Of a DNA stretch of 6,768 bases, positions 6,709 to 6,768 are shown in pieces. The DNA is from an uncultured Bacteroidota bacterium. Its GTDB lineage: Bacteria; Bacteroidota; Bacteroidia; Bacteroidales; SZUA-534. The translations under genes were made by a program, and so were the position numbers. Each line of letters starts with the position of its first letter. The first letter of the stretch is position 1. A model generated the notes under the pieces. The model had not been told where the DNA came from, did not search any database, and saw nothing but the letters and a program-made list of their open reading frames with translations. The DNA lies in NCBI GenBank assembly GCA_937899145.1, contig CALBPW010000551.1, positions 1 through 6,768 on the forward strand, given 5' to 3'.

Positions 6709-6768
<60 letters not shown>

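Overview
The protein genes point to a member of the Bacteroidota, probably Bacteroidales. The evidence is a BspA-like surface protein with a type IX secretion (T9SS) sorting domain, a GldH lipoprotein, a Bacteroidota-type RicT/PSP1 protein, and a TAnnTTTG promoter in front of sufB. The right-hand 360 bases look different. They hold an rRNA leader and the first ~60 bases of a 16S gene whose sequence resembles Clostridia more than Bacteroidota. The join falls inside ricT, so the window is probably chimeric there.

Layout. 1-2378 (+): 3' part of a large secreted repeat protein, with BspA-type leucine-rich repeats, then six InlB-B-like repeats, then a T9SS C-terminal domain; its start lies outside the window. 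2379-2574: intergenic, with a strong terminator-like hairpin and a sufB promoter. 2575-4011 (+): complete sufB, without sufC or sufD next to it. 4012-4224: convergent intergenic region with a few small inverted repeats and no gene. 4225-4935 (-): trmB, with a GTG start. 5023-5496 (-): gldH. 5465-6463 (-): 5'-truncated ricT, overlapping gldH by 32 bases. About 6411-6708 (+): rRNA leader rich in hairpins. 6709-6768 (+): 16S rRNA 5' end.

How the genes relate. sufB (Fe-S cluster assembly), trmB (tRNA m7G46 methylation) and ricT (a cysteine-rich protein whose B. subtilis relative works in RNA maturation) are housekeeping genes. gldH fits gliding and envelope lipoprotein biology, and the BspA-like protein is a probable T9SS cargo. 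ricT, gldH and perhaps trmB form one leftward unit, convergent with sufB.

I see no CRISPR array, insertion sequence, phage gene, toxin-antitoxin pair or defence system, and no convincing new biological system. The points most worth a second look are the ricT/rRNA junction, the base-composition step inside the repeat protein gene, the solitary sufB, and the nested hairpin just upstream of 16S.
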